NCBI GenBank assembly: GCA_028875955.1
Contig: JAGWTX010000086.1
Location: forward strand, 1-8,206
DNA length: 8,206 bases
Source of the DNA: Bacteroidota bacterium
GTDB lineage: Bacteria > Bacteroidota > Bacteroidia > Chitinophagales > Chitinophagaceae
Reading direction: 5' to 3'
The number at the start of each line of letters is the position of its first letter. Positions within the stretch are counted from its first letter, which is position 1. The notes under the pieces are model-generated. The model saw only the letters and a list, made by a program, of their open reading frames with translations, did not search any database and had not been told where the DNA came from. Shown here piece by piece: positions 5,411 to 8,206 of this stretch. The position numbers and the translations under genes were made by a program.

Positions 5411-5419
5411 CCAATAGGT

Positions 5420-5433
5420 AGCGGGGTTCCGCT
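5420..5433 (+). terminator. Weak hairpin after the ABC ATPase gene
   Basis: AGCGG-GGTT-CCGCT is a five-base-pair GC-rich stem-loop starting ten bases after the stop codon at 5410. The following sequence (TGCGTTTCC) has no proper T run, so it is at best a weak intrinsic terminator. Confidence 0.3.
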
Positions 5434-5477
5434 TGCGTTTCCAGCCCGGATTAAACAATAAATCGCCGTCCTTTTCG

Positions 5478-5485
5478 TATCTTTA
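5478..5485 (+). promoter_or_regulatory. Candidate -7 box for the small secreted protein gene
   Basis: TATCTTTA, in the context CGTATCTTTACAT, is one base from the TAnnTTTG consensus and closely resembles strong Bacteroidetes -7 regions. It lies about 40 bases before the start codon at 5526. A -33 element at the usual spacing is not evident. Confidence 0.35.
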
Positions 5486-5525
5486 CATAGGATTTTATCT
5501 GATTTACCTGCAGGCATACATGATT

Positions 5526-5918
5526 ATGAAAAAAATTATATTCTGCTTTCTGATCACTTTGGGTTGCAGTCAGCTGCTGACAGCACAAACCACTGTGGAT
5601 AAAACAGCTACGCCTATTGGATATTCCAGCAATCTTTCGCAGGGAAAAATCACTTTCACCAAGACCTTTGTTCCGGGGGATGGCAAACAATTCAATGCGG
5701 TGTATACACTGGCTGTCAACGAAAATCCCTCTATCAACAATGGCAAAAAGGAAACGGTTACACTTTCCAGGAATGCCCTCCAGGATTTTTTTTCAACCCA
5801 TCCGGCCATTGCCGACAAATGGAATTCGGTTAACAAATTCATCACCGACAATAAGATCTCCCTTACAGACGAAAAGGGCTGGGTTGCTGCGATTCAGTAT
5901 TTTAATAACATGCAATAA
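5526..5918 (+). CDS. Small secreted protein, unknown function
   Basis: The protein has 130 residues from ATG 5526 (MKKIIFCF...); an ATG two codons earlier at 5520 is equally possible. The frame is open further upstream only from non-ATG codons, which would spoil the signal peptide. Residues 1-21 are a typical signal sequence ending in LLTAQ, a common Bacteroidetes cleavage site; the Cys inside it is not in a good lipobox. The mature part, about 109 residues, is soluble and mixed in character, with GKITFTKTFVPGDGKQFNAVY early and a C-terminal WVAAIQYFNNMQ. It has no cysteines and no visible repeats or metal motifs. I recognise no family. It has its own candidate promoter at 5478-5485 and lies 82 bases before the T9SS adhesin gene, so a shared transcript is possible but not required. 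Confidence 0.65.
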   Translation: MKKIIFCFLITLGCSQLLTAQTTVDKTATPIGYSSNLSQGKITFTKTFVPGDGKQFNAVYTLAVNENPSINNGKKETVTLSRNALQDFFSTHPAIADKWNSVNKFITDNKISLTDEKGWVAAIQYFNNMQ

Positions 5919-6000
5919 GCTTTTACCGGTTATCCTTCCTTCCATTTTTCTGAAATTATTCTGTAAATTGGTATCCGTCAGTACCATTACCTGAATCCTT

Positions 6001-7695
6001 ATGGCATATGTGAAAAAGTATATGTACAGATTGATACTGACCCTGGTATTGATGCTAACGGGATTCCATGCCATAGCCCAGTGTCCCGTGAATATCGGTT
6101 TTGAATCCGGTAATTTTGACAACTGGCAGTGCAGTATCGGTACAGTTTCCGTTGTGAATGGAGGTACCGCCTATGCACTGAGTCCCTCATCGCCTACGTC
6201 GGGCAGGCATACGATTATAACTGCCGGTAATCCCCAGCAATTGGACCCATATGGGAACTTTGCCGTCAATTGTCCGAATGGCAGTAATTATTCCATCCGG
6301 CTGGGTAATTCCAAAACGGGTAGAGAAGCGGAAAGGGTGAGTTATACTTTTATCATTCCTGCCAATCAGAATAATTACAGCATCATTTATAACTATGCGG
6401 TTGTATTTCAGAACCCGGGGCATTCCCCCGCGGAACAACCCAAGTTTACGGCCAATGTTTTTGATGTTACCGATGGGGATGTACCCATTGGCTGTAGCTC
6501 CTTTTCCTATACCGCCTCTTCTGATCTGCCGGGTTTTCAGCAATCAACCGTAGCAGACAGTATATTTTTTAAAGACTGGACACCGGTCACCATCAAACTG
6601 ACGGGCTATGCCGGCAAAACCATCCGCCTGGAATTTACCACCAATGATTGCACGCGTGGAGGACATTTTGGATATGCCTATGTGGATGTGAATGAAAACT
6701 GCGAATCACCTATCTTGGGCAATACTCAATGTGTTTCCGATACGGTTCAAACCCTGACTGCACCCTTTGGTTTTGCTTCCTATAAATGGTACTCTGCTGA
6801 TTTTAAAAATCTGCTGGATACACAGATCTCGATCAGGTTTAAACCCTTACCCCCCATCAATACAGTTTATGCCGTTGAAGTGACTCCTTACCCGGAACAA
6901 GGATGTATTGATACCGTTTACACCACCATTCAATACTCGGCAGATACGGTTCATTTGCAATTAAGTACGCCGCAGGTAATCGGCTGCGAAGTAACGGGGG
7001 TGGATATTACCGGTAGTTTATTAACAGCAGGAAGTTCCCCGGGACTTACTTATACCTATTACACTGACCCTGCACTTTCGCATTATCTGTCTGCCCCCAA
7101 ATTGATCAAAGCAGGCGCTACCTATTATATCAAGGGCACCAATAGCGTAGGATGCAGTGCCTCTGTACCAATTACGGTGCAGGTTTCACCGCCTGTAAGT
7201 GTGCCTGCTTTGTCTGATGTAACGGTTGCAAGACCGAATGTAATGGATATGAAAAAAGCCATCAATGGGGATACCACCGGATGGGTGATAACTTATTGGC
7301 TGGATTATGCAGCCACGATCCCATTGACACATCCCGATTCGATTGTCAAGAGCGGCACCTATTATATCAAAGCCACCAATGCAGGAGGTTGTTTTGACAT
7401 TAAAGCCGTCAATGTGAATATTATAGAACCGGTTATCACCCCTCCCAATGCCTTTTCTCCCAATGGGGATGGCATACACGACAGGTGGGAGATCCCACTG
7501 ATCTATCTCTACCCGGATTGCATAGTTACGATCTATAACCGGCTGGGGCAGGTTGTTTTTCATTCCGTGGGGTATAACACACCCTGGGATGGGAAATACA
7601 AAGGGCTGGATATTCAGGCAGGCACTTATTATTATGTATTAAAACTTTCCCCGAAAATACCCCCGCAGGGTGGCAGCCTTACGCTGCTGCGTTAA
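6001..7695 (+). CDS. T9SS type B sorting-domain protein, adhesin-like, with Ig-like repeats
   Basis: This is a 564-residue surface or secreted protein. Residues 1-27 form a signal peptide ending in AIAQ; a second ATG at codon 8 would also leave a workable signal. Residues about 28-235 look like a beta-sandwich adhesin module, opening with NIGFESGNFDNW and closing with NDCTRGGHFGYAYVDVNENC. Two related Ig-like repeats follow, at about 317-396 and 398-475. Their matching ends are GATYYIKGTNSVGC and GTYYIKATNAGGC. From about 480 to the end is the gliding-motility-associated C-terminal domain, with NAFSPNGDGIHD at 483-494, VTIYNRLGQVVF at 519-530, a PWDGKYKG loop and a final SLTLLR. This domain directs export through the type IX system, which operates in Bacteroidetes. 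The ligand is unknown. A near-consensus -7 box (TAAATTGG at 5964-5971) may drive it; no terminator separates it from the glycosylase gene. Confidence 0.9.
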   Translation: MAYVKKYMYRLILTLVLMLTGFHAIAQCPVNIGFESGNFDNWQCSIGTVSVVNGGTAYALSPSSPTSGRHTIITAGNPQQLDPYGNFAVNCPNGSNYSIRLGNSKTGREAERVSYTFIIPANQNNYSIIYNYAVVFQNPGHSPAEQPKFTANVFDVTDGDVPIGCSSFSYTASSDLPGFQQSTVADSIFFKDWTPVTIKLTGYAGKTIRLEFTTNDCTRGGHFGYAYVDVNENCESPILGNTQCVSDTVQTLTAPFGFASYKWYSADFKNLLDTQISIRFKPLPPINTVYAVEVTPYPEQGCIDTVYTTIQYSADTVHLQLSTPQVIGCEVTGVDITGSLLTAGSSPGLTYTYYTDPALSHYLSAPKLIKAGATYYIKGTNSVGCSASVPITVQVSPPVSVPALSDVTVARPNVMDMKKAINGDTTGWVITYWLDYAATIPLTHPDSIVKSGTYYIKATNAGGCFDIKAVNVNIIEPVITPPNAFSPNGDGIHDRWEIPLIYLYPDCIVTIYNRLGQVVFHSVGYNTPWDGKYKGLDIQAGTYYYVLKLSPKIPPQGGSLTLLR

Positions 7696-7727
7696 GGATG
7701 GATACCGCAAACTGTGATGAACTGATT

Positions 7728-7743
7728 CTGTACATTCGTACAG
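7728..7743. promoter_or_regulatory. Perfect inverted repeat upstream of ung
   Basis: CTGTAC-ATTC-GTACAG is a perfect six-base inverted repeat around four bases, 23 bases before the ung start codon. It contains TACATTCG (7731-7738), one base away from the TAnnTTTG -7 consensus, so an operator overlapping a promoter is possible. It could also form a leader hairpin. A known regulator site is not recognised. Confidence 0.3.
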
Positions 7744-7766
7744 CAACCAAAAGCCAAACCACTCTC

Positions 7767-8206
7767 ATGGAAGTAAAAATTGAACCCAGTTGGAAGGAAG
7801 TGCTGAAAACGGAATTCAGCAAACCCTATTTCCTGCAGGTGGCCACCCATCTGAAAACAGAGAAAGCCACGGGTGCAACCGTATACCCACCGGGGCAACT
7901 TATCTTTAATGCCTTTAACACAACACCCTTTGATCAGTTAAAAGTAGTGATACTGGGTCAGGACCCCTATCATGGTGCAGGACAGGCCATGGGTTTAAGT
8001 TTTTCGGTACCCGACAACATACCCATCCCACCTTCCCTGGGAAATATCTACAAGGAATTACACAAAGATCTCGGGATTCCGATACCCAAAACCGGTAACC
8101 TCACTGCCTGGGCAAGACAAGGTGTTTTATTATTGAATGCCATGCTAACCGTTCGTGCCAATGAACCGGCCAGTCATGCCAAAATCGGCTGGATGGATTT
8201 TACCGA
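7767..8206 (+). CDS. ung: Uracil-DNA glycosylase, family 1 (3' end cut by window)
   Basis: This enzyme removes uracil from DNA to start base-excision repair. The 146 residues visible, from MEVKIEPSWKEVL, are about two thirds of the usual length of 220-225. Clear family-1 motifs are GQDPYH at 64-69 with catalytic Asp66, the PPSLGN segment at 88-93, and LLLNAMLTVR at 121-130 with the uracil-contacting Asn124, followed by SH at 136-137. The second catalytic motif (HPSPLS type) would lie beyond the window edge. An in-frame ATG at 7698 would add 23 residues, but the family normally begins as at 7767. The gene starts 71 bases after the adhesin stop codon with a perfect inverted repeat between them. 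It is a housekeeping gene, and nothing suggests a link to its neighbours. Confidence 0.95.
   Translation, partial: MEVKIEPSWKEVLKTEFSKPYFLQVATHLKTEKATGATVYPPGQLIFNAFNTTPFDQLKVVILGQDPYHGAGQAMGLSFSVPDNIPIPPSLGNIYKELHKDLGIPIPKTGNLTAWARQGVLLLNAMLTVRANEPASHAKIGWMDFT

Noticed and set aside
5433..5519. Longer start for the small secreted protein
   Set aside because: It needs a non-ATG start and would bury the clean signal peptide that begins at MKKIIF; a likely promoter lies inside the extension.
6187..7563. Long minus-strand ORFs opposite the T9SS protein gene
   Set aside because: They are shadows of a plus-strand gene with clear signal peptide, repeats and sorting domain; their translations have no recognisable features.
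6001..7695. The large T9SS protein as part of a novel system with the apbE operon
   Set aside because: It is on the opposite strand, separated by two unrelated genes, and is an ordinary type B sorting-domain adhesin for this phylum.
7698..7766. Earlier in-frame ATG for ung, two bases after the adhesin stop codon
   Set aside because: The extra 23 residues do not resemble the family, which starts as MEVKIEPSWK; the palindrome and possible promoter lie in this stretch.
1..8206. CRISPR array, tRNA, rRNA, transposase, attachment site or replication origin
   Set aside because: No regularly spaced repeats, cloverleaf sequences, transposase motifs or integrase genes were seen on either strand.

Overview
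The window looks like chromosomal DNA of a Bacteroidetes bacterium, most likely from the Chitinophagaceae or a close relative. Three things point there: a secreted protein with the gliding-motility-associated (type B) C-terminal sorting domain of the type IX secretion system; signal peptides ending in Ala-Gln, with weak or absent Shine-Dalgarno sequences; and -7 promoter boxes of the TAnnTTTG type. The family-level placement is inference from the look of the proteins.

Layout. Bases 1-277 hold no recognisable gene, but there is a coding-like 47-codon minus-strand ORF at 136-279. Two plus-strand membrane proteins follow: a zinc-ribbon-like protein with about three membrane segments (278-898) and an 87-residue small membrane protein (954-1217). 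The gap 1218-1573 is packed with small hairpins, an imperfect repeat pair, and a minus-strand terminator that closes the next operon.

The centre is a three-gene minus-strand operon, transcribed from 4086 down to 1574: an ApbE-type FAD:protein FMN transferase, a 75-residue DUF4266-type lipoprotein ending in a Gly/Cys tail, and a DUF3570-type outer-membrane barrel. This is the most interesting part of the window. An enzyme that attaches FMN to Ser/Thr is linked to two envelope proteins of unknown function, and each of those carries a sequence that partly resembles a flavinylation site. The transferase itself has no export signal. A 352-base divergent intergenic region with several overlapping palindromes and a spaced 10-base direct repeat separates this operon from the next gene.

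On the plus strand, 4439-5410 encodes an ABC ATPase with a C-terminal TOBE-like region and no permease beside it. Then come a small secreted protein of unknown function (5526-5918), a 564-residue T9SS-exported adhesin-like protein with Ig-like repeats (6001-7695), and the first 146 residues of uracil-DNA glycosylase (7767 to the window edge). No rRNA, tRNA, CRISPR array, insertion sequence or transposase is visible.
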